This document shows positions 45,870 through 55,703 of a stretch of DNA of 64,000 nucleotides, one piece after another. A program made the translations under genes and the position numbers. Numbering within the stretch: position 1 is the first letter of the stretch; every line of letters begins with the position of its first letter. Source of the stretch: Shewanella maritima (GTDB lineage: Bacteria > Pseudomonadota > Gammaproteobacteria > Enterobacterales > Shewanellaceae); contig NZ_CP036200.1 of assembly GCF_004295345.1 (NCBI RefSeq), positions 1,612,001-1,676,000 on the forward strand, written 5' to 3'. The notes beneath the pieces are model-generated. The model did not search any database. It worked only from the letters and a program-made list of their open reading frames with translations, and was not told the origin of the DNA.

Positions 45870-48800
45870 ATCTAGCTGAATTTGCCATTAGACAGCGTGT
45901 ATTCGTTGTATTTTTCACCGTACTGGCAACCATTGCTGGTATTTATTCATACTTTGATCTCGGTAAGCTCGAAGACCCGTCGTTCACGGTTAAAACCGCG
46001 GTTGTTGTGACCTTGTACCCAGGCGCATCAGCAAGTGAGGTTGAACAGCTAGTAACTGACACAGTCGAAACTAAGCTGCAAGAAATGGGTTCACTGAAAA
46101 CCCTGCGCTCGCTTTCGAAACCCGGCGTATCAATGATTTTTGTCGACCTTGTGAGTGAGCTGCCCAGTGATGCTCTGCCGCAGCAATGGGACTTACTCCG
46201 CCGCAAAGTGACTGATATTAAGCTACTGTTGCCACCAGAGGCGCAAATTAGCGTCGTACAAGATGAGTTTTCAGAAGTCTACGGCATGCTATTTGCCATC
46301 CATAGCCAGGATGCGCCATCACATCAACTAAAAGATTATGCCAAAGAGCTACAACGTCGCTTAAAAGCAGTATCTGGCATCAAGAAAATTGAACTACATG
46401 GCGTACAAAACCGTGTGGTGCATATTGATATCAGCGACGAGCGTATCGCCGAGTCTGGTTTGTCTGCAGCACAGGTAATTAACCAGCTTAATAGCCAGAA
46501 TATGCCATTGGACTCTGGCAGTTTTAAAATGGGCATTGAGCGCTTGCGCGTTGCGCAAACTGGCGCGTTCACCGATATCGAAGACATCAAAAATGTAATG
46601 ATAAAATCCGGTGTCGGCCAACTATCAACCGGATTGATTAGGCTTGGCGACATTAGCGATATTTACTATGACTATCAAAAGCCTGCGTTAACTCAAAGCC
46701 GCTACAATGGCGAGCCGGCAATCACCCTAGCGGTAAGTCCGGTTAACGGTATTAACGTGGTATCGCTTGGCGATGAGCTCACGCAAATCATCAATGACTT
46801 TCAGGCAGAGCTGCCTGTTGGCGTAAACATCAGCACCATTGCATTTCAACCAGAAGAAGTGCACGACTCCATCACCACCTTTATTAACAATCTACTTGAA
46901 AGTATTGCGATTGTTGTCGTCGTATTAATGCTATTTATGGGCTGGCAAAGCGCGCTGATTGTGGGCGCGAGTTTATTGCTGACGATTCTTTCAACCTTAA
47001 TCTTCATGAATTTTGCCGGTATCGACCTCCAACGGGTGTCGGTAGGCTCGTTCATCTTAGCCCTTGGGATGCTGGTCGATAACGCGATTGTCATTGCCGA
47101 CATGTTCAGCTCAAAACTCAAGCAAGGCAAAGCACGTTTAGCCGCTGCGACTGAAAGCGTTGGCGAAACCGCCCTACCTTTATTGGGTGCTACGCTGATT
47201 GCAATTATGGGTGCAAGCCCAGTGATCTTCTCCACCACTGATGCGTCTGAATTTGCCATTTCAGTAGTGCAGATCCTAGCAAGCTCTATGTTGCTGTCGT
47301 GGGTAATCGCCATGACCTTTACGCCGCTAATGTGCTGGCTATTTATTAAAACGCCGGAGCAAAGCGACGAGAGCAAGCCAAGTAAGTTCAAAACCGTGTT
47401 TACTCGCGTAATCACCTGGACTATCAATAACCCAAAACGCACCATTGCATCAGCGGCACTTGCTGTAGCGCTGACCTTAGTGATCGCGCCTCTGGTAAAG
47501 GTTAACTTTATTCCAACTTCCGATCGCGAAATGGTGTTCCTTGATTATTGGCTACCTAATGGCAGCCAAACAGAGCAAGCGTCCAAAGACATGCTAGTGA
47601 TTGAGAAGTGGTTGATAGAGCGCCCAGAGGTTGAGTCGATTGCCAGCTATATTGGTGCCAGTGCGCCACGTTTTTCGGTAACGGTCGAACCAGAGCCTTT
47701 GGATAGCAGTTATGGGCAAATCTTAATTAATACGCATGACTTTCAAAGCATTGAAACCTTAGTGAGTGAGGGTAATCAGTGGCTTGCGCAGCACTTCCCA
47801 CAAGCTCAACCGAGATTCCGCGCACTCAAGCTAGCAACCAAAGATAAGTTCAGTATTGAGGTTCGCTATTCAGGCCCAGATCCGAAAGTGTTACATGAGC
47901 TTTCAAGCCAAGCACAGCAAGTGTTACAGCAACACCCAAATACTCGTTATGTTCGCGACGACTGGCGTCAAGAGAGCAAGGTGTTAGTGCCTATCATCAA
48001 CCAGGAAAAAGCCCGCCTTGCAGGGGTAAACCGAGCTGATATTTCATTGGCAATCAAGCGTGCGACCGACGGTTTCACCGTGGGACAACTGCGCCAGGAA
48101 GACACATTACTGCCAATCATCATGCGCTCACCAAACTCAAGCATTGATGACATGGGTGACATTCCTGTGCGCTCGCTACTTGGCGTACATAGTGTACCGC
48201 TCTCGCATGTGGTTGATGGCTTTGAAGTGCGCGGTGAACAAAGCATGCTTTGGCGCCGCGACCGTGTACCAACACTAACGGTTCAAGCAGGTGTACATGG
48301 CGAAACCATAGGCAAGGTGCGCAACCAGATTAGCGCACAAATCGAAGCAATTGCGCTACCTCCTGGCTACACCATGGAGTGGGGCGGAGAATATGCTGAC
48401 GAGCAAGAAGCTATTGACGACATTTTGCTACAAACACCAAAAGCATTTTTGATTATGGTGATCATTCTTGTCGCACTATTTGGCGCCTTTAAACAGCCAT
48501 TGATCATTCTAACCACAGTGCCACTTGCGGCGATTGGTGTGTGCTGGTCATTGCTGTTGCTCGACAAACCATTTGGTTTTATGGCGCTTGTAGGAGCAAT
48601 TGCGCTTTCAGGCATGATTATCAAAAACGGCATTGTTCTGGCCGATCAAATCGAGCTTGAAAGACAAAATGGTAAGTCACTGGATGATGCCATTCTCGAT
48701 GCCACACTTAATCGCACTATGGCGATCACTATGGGTGCACTCACAACGGCGTTAGGGATGATCCCGCTCCTAAGCGATCTGTTATTTGATCAAATGGCAG

Positions 48801-48928
48801 CCACCATTATTGGCGGGCTCGTTGTTGCTACCGCCCTCACCCTGCTGTTAATGCCAGCACTTTACAAGGTGAGCTTTAACAGCCAATCAACCACTACATC
48901 GCAGGAGCAGCTAAATGAACAAGCGTAA
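45866..48928 (+). CDS. RND multidrug/solute efflux permease (AcrB/MMPL-type HAE family)
   Basis: 1020 residues, 12 membrane spans, two large periplasmic loops. Family motifs: KLEDPSFTVKTAVVVTLYPG near the N-terminus, the proton-relay Asp in LGMLVDNAIVIADM (about residue 400), MTFTPLMCWLFIK, and GFMALVGAIALSGMIIKNGI in TM10-11. A proton-driven antiporter of the inner membrane; substrates unknown. ATGA overlap with the adaptor and a 14-base overlap with the next gene show one operon. Confidence 0.94.
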   Translation: MNLAEFAIRQRVFVVFFTVLATIAGIYSYFDLGKLEDPSFTVKTAVVVTLYPGASASEVEQLVTDTVETKLQEMGSLKTLRSLSKPGVSMIFVDLVSELPSDALPQQWDLLRRKVTDIKLLLPPEAQISVVQDEFSEVYGMLFAIHSQDAPSHQLKDYAKELQRRLKAVSGIKKIELHGVQNRVVHIDISDERIAESGLSAAQVINQLNSQNMPLDSGSFKMGIERLRVAQTGAFTDIEDIKNVMIKSGVGQLSTGLIRLGDISDIYYDYQKPALTQSRYNGEPAITLAVSPVNGINVVSLGDELTQIINDFQAELPVGVNISTIAFQPEEVHDSITTFINNLLESIAIVVVVLMLFMGWQSALIVGASLLLTILSTLIFMNFAGIDLQRVSVGSFILALGMLVDNAIVIADMFSSKLKQGKARLAAATESVGETALPLLGATLIAIMGASPVIFSTTDASEFAISVVQILASSMLLSWVIAMTFTPLMCWLFIKTPEQSDESKPSKFKTVFTRVITWTINNPKRTIASAALAVALTLVIAPLVKVNFIPTSDREMVFLDYWLPNGSQTEQASKDMLVIEKWLIERPEVESIASYIGASAPRFSVTVEPEPLDSSYGQILINTHDFQSIETLVSEGNQWLAQHFPQAQPRFRALKLATKDKFSIEVRYSGPDPKVLHELSSQAQQVLQQHPNTRYVRDDWRQESKVLVPIINQEKARLAGVNRADISLAIKRATDGFTVGQLRQEDTLLPIIMRSPNSSIDDMGDIPVRSLLGVHSVPLSHVVDGFEVRGEQSMLWRRDRVPTLTVQAGVHGETIGKVRNQISAQIEAIALPPGYTMEWGGEYADEQEAIDDILLQTPKAFLIMVIILVALFGAFKQPLIILTTVPLAAIGVCWSLLLLDKPFGFMALVGAIALSGMIIKNGIVLADQIELERQNGKSLDDAILDATLNRTMAITMGALTTALGMIPLLSDLLFDQMAATIIGGLVVATALTLLLMPALYKVSFNSQSTTTSQEQLNEQA

Positions 48929-50390
48929 ACTCACATTGGCTATAGCCTTGCTACTTAGCGGTTGTAGCATGACACCTGAATATGACGTTGAGCAGGTAAT
49001 GACGGTAGATAAAGTATATCTACATCAATCAAATACCACAGATGTTGCTGCAAGTGAGTCTCACTGGTGGTCTAGTTTTAACGATCCGCAACTCAATTTA
49101 CTGATTGAGCAGGTTCAGCAGCAAAACTTAACCATAGAAGTTGCCGCCCAACGTATTCAAGCGGCAAAGGCTTATCAACAAGCGGTGTCGTCGTTTAGCA
49201 TTCCAACCGTATCATTGGGAGCTGGCGGTTTTTCTTACGGCATATCTGAGAAAGATCCACTATTAGGTGACATGGTTTCCGGCATTCAAAACCCGCTCAA
49301 TGGTCAGCAATTGGAGCTGATTGATAAAGACCAGTATGGCTTTATGGTAGGCGCCAATATCAGCTGGGAAATGGATGTATTTGGCAAGCTAGACGCATTA
49401 AGCCAAGCTGCCAGTATTCGCCTTGAGCAAGCCGAGATTTTGCAGCAAGGCATAGTCACCTTGATTACCACAGACTTAATCCATAACTATTTACAATATC
49501 GTGGCGCTCAAGAGCGACTGGCTATCGCGAAGCAAAATATCGACGAGCAGCAACAAACATTGGAGATGGTGACAAGCTTGGTGGATGCGGGTTACGGCTC
49601 AGACTTAGACCTTGCCAAAGCTAGGGCGGCACTGGCTGGTGTTAAAGCAAGTCAGGTCGTGTTTGAAACAGCTGAGAAAGTGCACTTGTATCGTATCGCC
49701 ACTTTACTTGGCCAACATCCAAGTACAGTGCTAGATAAGTTTTCAGCGGCCGAGCTTCCTGTGGTAACAGGTAAAATACCTGTTGGCTTGCCGTCAGATT
49801 TGCTCAAACGCAGAACCGACATCGCCTTTGCCGAGAGAGATATGGCAGCAATTAACCAAGAGCTTGGGGCGAGCATTGCAGCACAATACCCAAGCTTTTA
49901 CATTACGGCATCGCCAGCAACGCTAGCAAAGAATGCCGACGACCTGTTTAGTTCAGGCTCTAGTGCATGGCTAGGGTTTGCAGGTGTCACCTGGGATGTG
50001 TTTGACGGTGGCCGTGGTGATGCCATGGTCGAGCTGCAACAAGCAAGGTTTGAACAAGCAAGGTTACGCTATAAGCAAACGGTGAACGATGCATTTAATG
50101 AGGTCGAAACCACCTTAATGACTTATGGCAATAGCTTGATGTTCCATAAACAACTCGCCGAGGCAGCCGAGCAATCAAGTAAAGCTGTCGCCAAAGCAAA
50201 AAGTTTGTACAAAGCTGGGTTAATTGACTACCTACAAGTACTCGATGCTCAGCGTCAAGACAATCAGGTAAAAGATGCCATTGTGCTGGCTAAGCTTAAT
50301 GTCGCCAATAATTTATTACTGGTAAATAAAGCGCTAGGCGGTGATTGGCAGGTGCCCGCCGATACACAAACTCTTGCTCAAGCACACTAA
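48915..50390 (+). CDS. RND efflux outer-membrane channel (NodT/OprM-like lipoprotein)
   Basis: 491 residues. Lipoprotein signal LLLSGC, then SHWWSSFNDPQLNLLIEQVQ typical of NodT/OprM, and two TolC-like repeats (GLPSDLLKRRTDIAFAERDM; YKQTVNDAFNEVETTLMTYG). Outer-membrane exit duct. It completes the tripartite operon and is followed by a terminator. Confidence 0.94.
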   Translation: MNKRKLTLAIALLLSGCSMTPEYDVEQVMTVDKVYLHQSNTTDVAASESHWWSSFNDPQLNLLIEQVQQQNLTIEVAAQRIQAAKAYQQAVSSFSIPTVSLGAGGFSYGISEKDPLLGDMVSGIQNPLNGQQLELIDKDQYGFMVGANISWEMDVFGKLDALSQAASIRLEQAEILQQGIVTLITTDLIHNYLQYRGAQERLAIAKQNIDEQQQTLEMVTSLVDAGYGSDLDLAKARAALAGVKASQVVFETAEKVHLYRIATLLGQHPSTVLDKFSAAELPVVTGKIPVGLPSDLLKRRTDIAFAERDMAAINQELGASIAAQYPSFYITASPATLAKNADDLFSSGSSAWLGFAGVTWDVFDGGRGDAMVELQQARFEQARLRYKQTVNDAFNEVETTLMTYGNSLMFHKQLAEAAEQSSKAVAKAKSLYKAGLIDYLQVLDAQRQDNQVKDAIVLAKLNVANNLLLVNKALGGDWQVPADTQTLAQAH

Positions 50391-50470
50391 GCCGTTGAGT
50401 TAGCTATCCAGTTACTTAACTGAGGTGTTGCTTAGTCGCTAACGAAAAGTAAGTAAAAGCCTCTTAATAC

Positions 50471-50508
50471 AAAGCCCTAACGCAGATCCTGCACTAGGGC
50501 TTTTTTTG
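50471..50508 (+). terminator. Terminator of the RND operon
   Basis: AAGCCCTA / TAGGGCT outer stem with inner GCAG/CTGC stem, followed by TTTTTTT. Confidence 0.9.
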
Positions 50509-50524
50509 GCTTAACGTTGCAAGG

Positions 50525-51229
50525 TTAGTTAAACGTTAACTGCTGCTGTTCAACTTGATTATCATATTGCCAACTTTGATATTGTGGTTCGCTGCCATCA
50601 TAAAACCACACTACTGCCATCAAACTCGCTTGGTGATTTGCTACCTTCAAAGTATCGTTAAGCTGACCGTTATCAAGCGGGCCGCGAAGCAAGCATGACT
50701 CATAATTAACAGTGATATTTGCCCCCTGAGTAAAGTCATCACAGAGTGAGAAATAGCCGCGCTTGCCGTTGGTAAGCGCCACCTGAACCTCAAGCTCAAA
50801 CACTGCTTGCATTTCAAAGTCTGCATCGACAACCAGATCATCGAGCGAAGTTGGATCGGGTGTTGGTTCCTCTTCTTCAGGTGGTGTCGGCTCCTCTGGT
50901 GGTGTTTGATCATCACCTTCATCTGTACCGCCAGTATCAGTATCACCTGTGCCACCTGTATCAGTGCCACCTGTTGATGTTGGCGTGTTAGCTACTGGAG
51001 CTGGAGATTCTCCCCCACCGCCGCCTCCACCACAGGCACTTAGCAAACTAATCACTGATATAGCCAGCAGGCTTGGTAATATATTCATTGGCGTACCTTT
51101 GCGTTGTAAAAAGTCAAACCAAGTTTGTTTATGTTCGTCCTGCTCAGCAGCTGATTGTTCAGAATGATAGTTAGCAGCGGTTGCATTATTTTTCGTTTGA
51201 GCAGCAATCTTGTGAGTTAGCTTATTCAT
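50525..51229 (-). CDS. Gly-rich lipoprotein, partner of the LruC protein gene
   Basis: A lipoprotein with lipobox LLSAC followed by seven Gly, then a Thr/Gly/Asp/Pro/Glu-rich linker (TGGTDTGGTGDTDTGGTDEG) and a C-terminal domain of about 110 residues with two Cys (FSLCDDF, YESCLLRG). No family recognised. ATG 51229 has GAGG but leaves 47 residues before the lipoprotein signal; ATG 51088 (MNILPSLLAI), with AAAGG 7 bases upstream, makes a normal lipoprotein and is the likely functional start. It lies downstream of the LruC gene on the same strand. Confidence 0.72.
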   Translation of the reverse strand: MNKLTHKIAAQTKNNATAANYHSEQSAAEQDEHKQTWFDFLQRKGTPMNILPSLLAISVISLLSACGGGGGGGESPAPVANTPTSTGGTDTGGTGDTDTGGTDEGDDQTPPEEPTPPEEEEPTPDPTSLDDLVVDADFEMQAVFELEVQVALTNGKRGYFSLCDDFTQGANITVNYESCLLRGPLDNGQLNDTLKVANHQASLMAVVWFYDGSEPQYQSWQYDNQVEQQQLTFN

Positions 51230-51261
51230 ATTAATTACCTCAATATTCGATTCGGGTTGGC

Positions 51262-51292
51262 CAGTCAGTGACCTTGATTGGCTCACTGACTG
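51262..51292. repeat. Intercistronic 10-bp inverted repeat
   Basis: CAGTCAGTGA (51262-51271) and TCACTGACTG (51283-51292), 11-base spacer, between the LruC gene and the lipoprotein gene. No T run; it may be a processing or stability hairpin. Confidence 0.65.
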
Positions 51293-51312
51293 CTCTGGCT
51301 AGCATTTGTCAG

Positions 51313-53586
51313 TTAAAACACCAGCTCTTCAATTTTGTTGATGTACCAGTCAGCATTCGTGTTACCGCTTGGGTCTGCTGCAAAATCGACAAACTCTGGG
51401 TATGCATTATCTAAACGCTCTTTCTCTAATGGGTGCTCCCAGTTATCAGGCACTTCAATCGCCCAGCTCATACCGTTTTCATCCTGGAAGTATTGACCTT
51501 GAGATGGTGATGATGCGTCATCATGGGCACCTAAAAAGCGTGGGTCGAATAGATCGGTCGGCGCTTTGTTCTTTAGGTGTATCTCAAGTGAACGGCCAGG
51601 GTTCTTGCCATCAGTAATGTTCTTGGCGGCTAAGCCATGGTCGGTATTGGGCGTGGCAAAGATAAATGGGTCGTAAGGGAATGCCGGCATTAATTCAACG
51701 TCAACAGCCTCCACAAACGGAACCGTCATATTCCAACTTGCACGATAGCTAGTACCGCAACCGGCTTCGGTTCTGAAGTAGTCACAGTTATTACCGCGTG
51801 TCGCGTGCTGCCATAGGTCTTCACTAAACACCATCACGGCATTGGTTTGCCCTTGTTCTAGCGGCGACTGAGTTTGTTTCACACCTTGAATTGACCATTC
51901 AATGGCTGATTCTTGTACATTGCTGCGCGCTACATCCGGCAATTGGATAGCAAAACCGTTGTGATACCAGGCACCCATAGCGACTAGATGTGCTTCAAAA
52001 CCTACACGACGAACATGATTATTTTTCTCGTACTGAACAATGCGCAGCTGCATCACTACATCGTTCATGTCAAAATCGCCTTGATTGGGGAACAAATCTT
52101 CATAGGCTAATGTGGTATAGGTTGATGAAGATGGGTAATAAGTCATCGTCACGCCAGTTTCCGTCACTGTTAACGCGTAGTCTTCAACCTCACCATCACT
52201 TACACCACCGGTAGGTAAAATATCTGGCGTGCTACTTAAACGAAAACGCGCCCAGGTGTCACCGGCTTTAGCCCAGTTAGGTACATCAATCATTACGCTC
52301 GATTGCCCTGGTGCCATTTTTTTCGCGCTTACAACACGATCTTCAGCATCAAATTCACCATCTTGGCCCCAATCAATCCAGGCGTTGAGATAGCCATCAC
52401 TGCCAGTAACATCCACCAGCAACACCGCAGTCTCACCAATCTCGAAACCTGTTGGCATGCTGATGCCATCATCGTCATCAATACCATCACTAGAATCGTC
52501 CGATAATGGCGCAGGGTAACCGTCTGATTCATTGTCATTTAGCTTACCTAAACTCAAGCCTTCAATGATGCCGTGGCGGGCGCCATTATCAGACATTAAC
52601 GTTGAATAAGAATTTGGCGCATCACCAAAATCTACAGAGTCACCGACTGGCACTTCAGCAAGGGCGCAACGCGCGCCATCGTTTGAGGTTGAAGAAGGAC
52701 CATAAGAAAACAGCTCTGCTTGTGGGTTTGCATCAGCGACATTGAGCTTATACACGTTACCGTCACGATTGTTACTCATGTAAAGGTTGCCGTCTGGGTC
52801 AAAGAACTGCGCGCCAAAGGTAAAGCTCTTACTTGCTGTAACCACAGTACCTAAGTTTTGATACTCACCAGTATTTGGGTCAATTTGCAGTAGCTTGCCA
52901 CTGGTGCCGTTAGTCACGGCGTAGAGGTAACCATCAAAGGGGTGAAAGGCAAAATCGGTAATATTGTAGTTAACCAAACTACTTTGATTGGTGACTAATT
53001 CCATCACAGGATTCGCGTTGTCTAACTCAACCTTGAATAAACCGAGATTTTTGCGATAACCAAACCAGGTATTGCTATCAATGGCAACGTCACCCACATA
53101 GAAGTTAGTCGTTCCAACCGAGCCGTGTTTTACTAAGTTAAGTGGCGTAGTTTGATATTGATTGTCGATGCGGCTCAAGGTTTGATTATCATAGTCCCAG
53201 CCGTATAAATAATTGTCGCTGTAACTAAAGCCAGTGCCATTAATCGCGGCGTTAACCCCCATTGCATCCGACAGCACCACATAACTACCTGTACTAAGGT
53301 CTACACCATAGGTAATAGGGTTGCCCGCAGGCGTTTGCACAATAAAGGCTTGGGTTGGGCAAGCATTAAATGGCTCACTGGCCTTCGCACCTTGCGCCAT
53401 GAGTAAACCAGCACCTGCAAATAGCAGATATAAACTAGATTTCATCATTGATCGATTTGCGAGACCGCTGCTGTTGGCACCGGCATGTTGCACGTTTTGT
53501 ACAAGCCGAGCATCATCAAAAACACCCTGCTTATTATTTGAGGCTTGTTGGACTGACTGAACAGTCTTGGTTGCTAAAGAAGTCAT
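51313..53586 (-). CDS. LruC-domain exported protein
   Basis: 757 residues. A hydrophobic signal-like core (SSLYLLFAGAGLLM, 50-63) is preceded by 49 hydrophilic residues, unusual for a simple signal peptide. The region 75-320 has beta-propeller-like repeats (YAVTNGTSGKLLQIDPNTGE), then DFGDAPNSYSTLMSDNGARH and GEVEDYALTV (a GEVED motif), and a C-terminal LruC domain (YEDLFPNQGDFDMNDVVMQL onward). Asp-rich segments (DDSSDGIDDDDGISMPTGFE) suggest calcium binding. Likely surface or periplasmic; function unknown. Confidence 0.83.
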   Translation of the reverse strand: MTSLATKTVQSVQQASNNKQGVFDDARLVQNVQHAGANSSGLANRSMMKSSLYLLFAGAGLLMAQGAKASEPFNACPTQAFIVQTPAGNPITYGVDLSTGSYVVLSDAMGVNAAINGTGFSYSDNYLYGWDYDNQTLSRIDNQYQTTPLNLVKHGSVGTTNFYVGDVAIDSNTWFGYRKNLGLFKVELDNANPVMELVTNQSSLVNYNITDFAFHPFDGYLYAVTNGTSGKLLQIDPNTGEYQNLGTVVTASKSFTFGAQFFDPDGNLYMSNNRDGNVYKLNVADANPQAELFSYGPSSTSNDGARCALAEVPVGDSVDFGDAPNSYSTLMSDNGARHGIIEGLSLGKLNDNESDGYPAPLSDDSSDGIDDDDGISMPTGFEIGETAVLLVDVTGSDGYLNAWIDWGQDGEFDAEDRVVSAKKMAPGQSSVMIDVPNWAKAGDTWARFRLSSTPDILPTGGVSDGEVEDYALTVTETGVTMTYYPSSSTYTTLAYEDLFPNQGDFDMNDVVMQLRIVQYEKNNHVRRVGFEAHLVAMGAWYHNGFAIQLPDVARSNVQESAIEWSIQGVKQTQSPLEQGQTNAVMVFSEDLWQHATRGNNCDYFRTEAGCGTSYRASWNMTVPFVEAVDVELMPAFPYDPFIFATPNTDHGLAAKNITDGKNPGRSLEIHLKNKAPTDLFDPRFLGAHDDASSPSQGQYFQDENGMSWAIEVPDNWEHPLEKERLDNAYPEFVDFAADPSGNTNADWYINKIEELVF

Positions 53587-53875
53587 AGGCTGATCTCGCT
53601 CTGTTAGTATCGGTAAACAGGTATTGCATAGACCAGACCAACTTTTTACTTCTTTAAAATCAATAAATTAAAATTCGCCTTTGTGACAAACAATGCAAAA
53701 TAGCATTCTGCATTGCAATTCGAAAAGTGATAAATAGAATTTGGGTTTGGTAAAAAAGAGCGTTTAGAGTTAAGTGTGAAAAGGAGGTTTACCATTTGAA
53801 AATAACAAAAAAACTGCTCTTGCGAGGCTTTAGAGTCAAATACAATATTTCCAATAGTTGAAAGAATCTTTGATG

Positions 53876-54106
53876 TTATTTTTTTCCCCACGAAAGTTTA
53901 AAAATATCAAAGTGTGCCACGTAACTTACAAACCACATGATTCCAGAGAAAATGAAAAAGATTTTTCTGGCAAAAATAAAGCTCCAATCTTTGAGCCAAG
54001 CCAGTATAAATACAGCGACTAACATAGCCGTCACATAATACAGTGGATAAACCAAAAAATACTTAAGTACAAGTTTCCAGTCCCTATGTTTTTCTTCATT
54101 GATCAT
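53876..54106 (-). CDS. Small membrane protein, AT-rich, coupled
   Basis: 76 residues with two membrane spans (YFLVYPLYYVTAMLVAVFIL, IFFIFSGIMWFVSYVAHF). ATG 54106 has AGGA 8 bases upstream and overlaps the preceding ORF stop as TAATG, a coupling pattern that supports both ORFs. No family recognised. Confidence 0.52.
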   Translation of the reverse strand: MINEEKHRDWKLVLKYFLVYPLYYVTAMLVAVFILAWLKDWSFIFARKIFFIFSGIMWFVSYVAHFDIFKLSWGKK

Positions 54107-54306
54107 TAACAATTTCCTGCTTCACATGTTTTCTCAGCTTTTACAGCTACAGTTGAAATAGAAGAAGCGGCACAAGAAGCCTTAGCTGCTCTTTCTACGG
54201 GTTGAGTCGATGTAAAACAAAGTTTGTTCTTGAACTGTCTAACGTAGCTTGTGCTGAATTTGCCTTTACTTGGCCATTGGCAGTTCCACCTTTGCTCAAA
54301 GTTCAC
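54106..54306 (-). CDS. Small Cys-rich ORF after the glycosyltransferase
   Basis: 66 codons starting at GTG, overlapping the glycosyltransferase 3' end by 11 bases and coupled as TAATG to the next ORF. The C-terminal third is Ala/Ser/Thr/Cys-rich (AAKASCAASSISTVAVKAEK, then TCEAGNC). There is no SD of its own, and another frame of the same stretch also reads openly (GGTANGQVKANSAQATLDSS, stop 54195-54197), so the coding frame is uncertain. Function unknown. Confidence 0.35.
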   Translation of the reverse strand: MNFEQRWNCQWPSKGKFSTSYVRQFKNKLCFTSTQPVERAAKASCAASSISTVAVKAEKTCEAGNC

Positions 54307-55555
54307 TCAATAACTTATGCCAGTTATCCACCACGTTTTGCCATTGCTGATATCGCCATTGTTGTAAATTTATATGGGAGTAATCATTGTGCCATTTGGC
54401 GGCGATTTCACCTGACTGATACGCCTTGCAAAATGAGGTTATCTGCATAGCGACTTGCTCAGGGCTTAGCTCTTTTGTTAGTTCTTTTTTTAGCTCTGGT
54501 TTTCGCTCTAAGCCTGGCGAGGACTGTAGCGGTTGTTGTAGCGCTTGTTGCTGCGAAAGCAGCTTAACACATACACACGGAGCATCAGTAAACTGATCAT
54601 GTAGGCCGTCAACGTCACTGGCAATAACACATTTACCCATACTTAAGGCTTCTTGCATCACCAACCCAAATGGCTCCCAACGTGAGGGAATAACCACAGC
54701 ATCACACGCTAGTAATTGCGTGGCAATATTATCTACGGCTGGCAATATTTGCACGTGACTCAACTCTTCGGCAAGCGCCTGAAACTCATCTTGCAACTCG
54801 CCCTCGCCTATAAGCGTTAACTGGCATAATTCAGCTGGTATGAGAGCCATCGCCTTTAGCAATACATCAAAGCCTTTTTGGCAATGAAAGCGCCCATAAG
54901 CGAGTAATTTCACTTGAGCGGCATTACTGTTAACTGCGCTGTTAGATGCGTTAGCCTCAAAAGATTCAGATATCGCACTTGGGTTAATAGGCACCAGCGT
55001 AGGGTTAGGGTGAGTCTTATTTGTCTGAAAATTGTTTGCTAGTAAATCCAAATCTGCGTCGATGAAGGTGCTGGTAACAGTTTCAGGTAATGGCATTAGT
55101 TGGGAGAGATCTCGCCCCTGGCCTAACATGGCAATTTTAGTTTTGGAAGCGAGTTTGTGTTTAAGCATCCATCGCTGCTGTGATGGTGCAATGCTGATGA
55201 CCTTATCCATCAAGCCGTAGGTGAATTTCAGTAGCTGATAAAAACGCCCACTCGCTGACACATTCTCGTCAACAAAGCCCTGACTGTAATGATGCTCCTG
55301 CAATACAAGTTTAGCTCTAGGAAATTTAAGCTTTAGCTTCATCACACCAAGCAATCCAGTCCAACTTGAAGCGCCGTGAAAACAGATAATGTCTGCATCA
55401 AGCATCAAACGAGCATGTAACCCCATAGGCATGTATACAATGCGCATATCAAAATGCTCACTTAAGTGCGACTGGCACAAGTGAGTCAACGCCATATTCA
55501 CACCGCCCATTTTGTTGTCGTCCACACAATGAACGACTAGAGGTTTTTGCGCCAT
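54296..55555 (-). CDS. GT4-type glycosyltransferase
   Basis: 419 residues, GT-B fold. N-terminal VVHCVDDNKMGGVNMALTHL, a LAYGRFHCQKGFDVLLKAMA start of the C-terminal Rossmann half, and the EX7E-type motif EPFGLVMQEAL with GKCVIASDVDG. It transfers a sugar from a nucleotide donor; acceptor unknown. A Gln/Glu/Lys-rich insert (SQQQALQQPLQSSPGLERKP) lies near the C-terminus. The start is ATG 55555, with AGGG 7 bases upstream; the longer ORF begins at TTG. Confidence 0.87.
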   Translation of the reverse strand: MAQKPLVVHCVDDNKMGGVNMALTHLCQSHLSEHFDMRIVYMPMGLHARLMLDADIICFHGASSWTGLLGVMKLKLKFPRAKLVLQEHHYSQGFVDENVSASGRFYQLLKFTYGLMDKVISIAPSQQRWMLKHKLASKTKIAMLGQGRDLSQLMPLPETVTSTFIDADLDLLANNFQTNKTHPNPTLVPINPSAISESFEANASNSAVNSNAAQVKLLAYGRFHCQKGFDVLLKAMALIPAELCQLTLIGEGELQDEFQALAEELSHVQILPAVDNIATQLLACDAVVIPSRWEPFGLVMQEALSMGKCVIASDVDGLHDQFTDAPCVCVKLLSQQQALQQPLQSSPGLERKPELKKELTKELSPEQVAMQITSFCKAYQSGEIAAKWHNDYSHINLQQWRYQQWQNVVDNWHKLLSEL

Positions 55556-55651
55556 AGTAAACCCTGCAACTTTGCTTAATTTGAGTGTTACCGACAAGCG
55601 ATATCTTGGCAAGCCTTATCTTATGAACCTTATCTTGGCGAGAATAGAAGC

Positions 55652-55677
55652 AAAAGGTCGGCATAGTGCCGACCTTC
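55652..55677 (-). terminator. Terminator of the NfeD/SPFH operon
   Basis: AAGGTCGGC / GCCGACCTT stem with ATAGT loop and a following TTTT on the minus strand. Confidence 0.85.
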
Positions 55678-55703
55678 ATTGTTTAAACTCATCAATAAGA
55701 TGT

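Noticed and set aside
53646..53891. 81-codon minus-strand ORF after the small membrane protein
   Set aside because: GTG start without an SD, biased low-complexity composition, and no downstream terminator; the only support is overlap with the preceding ORF.
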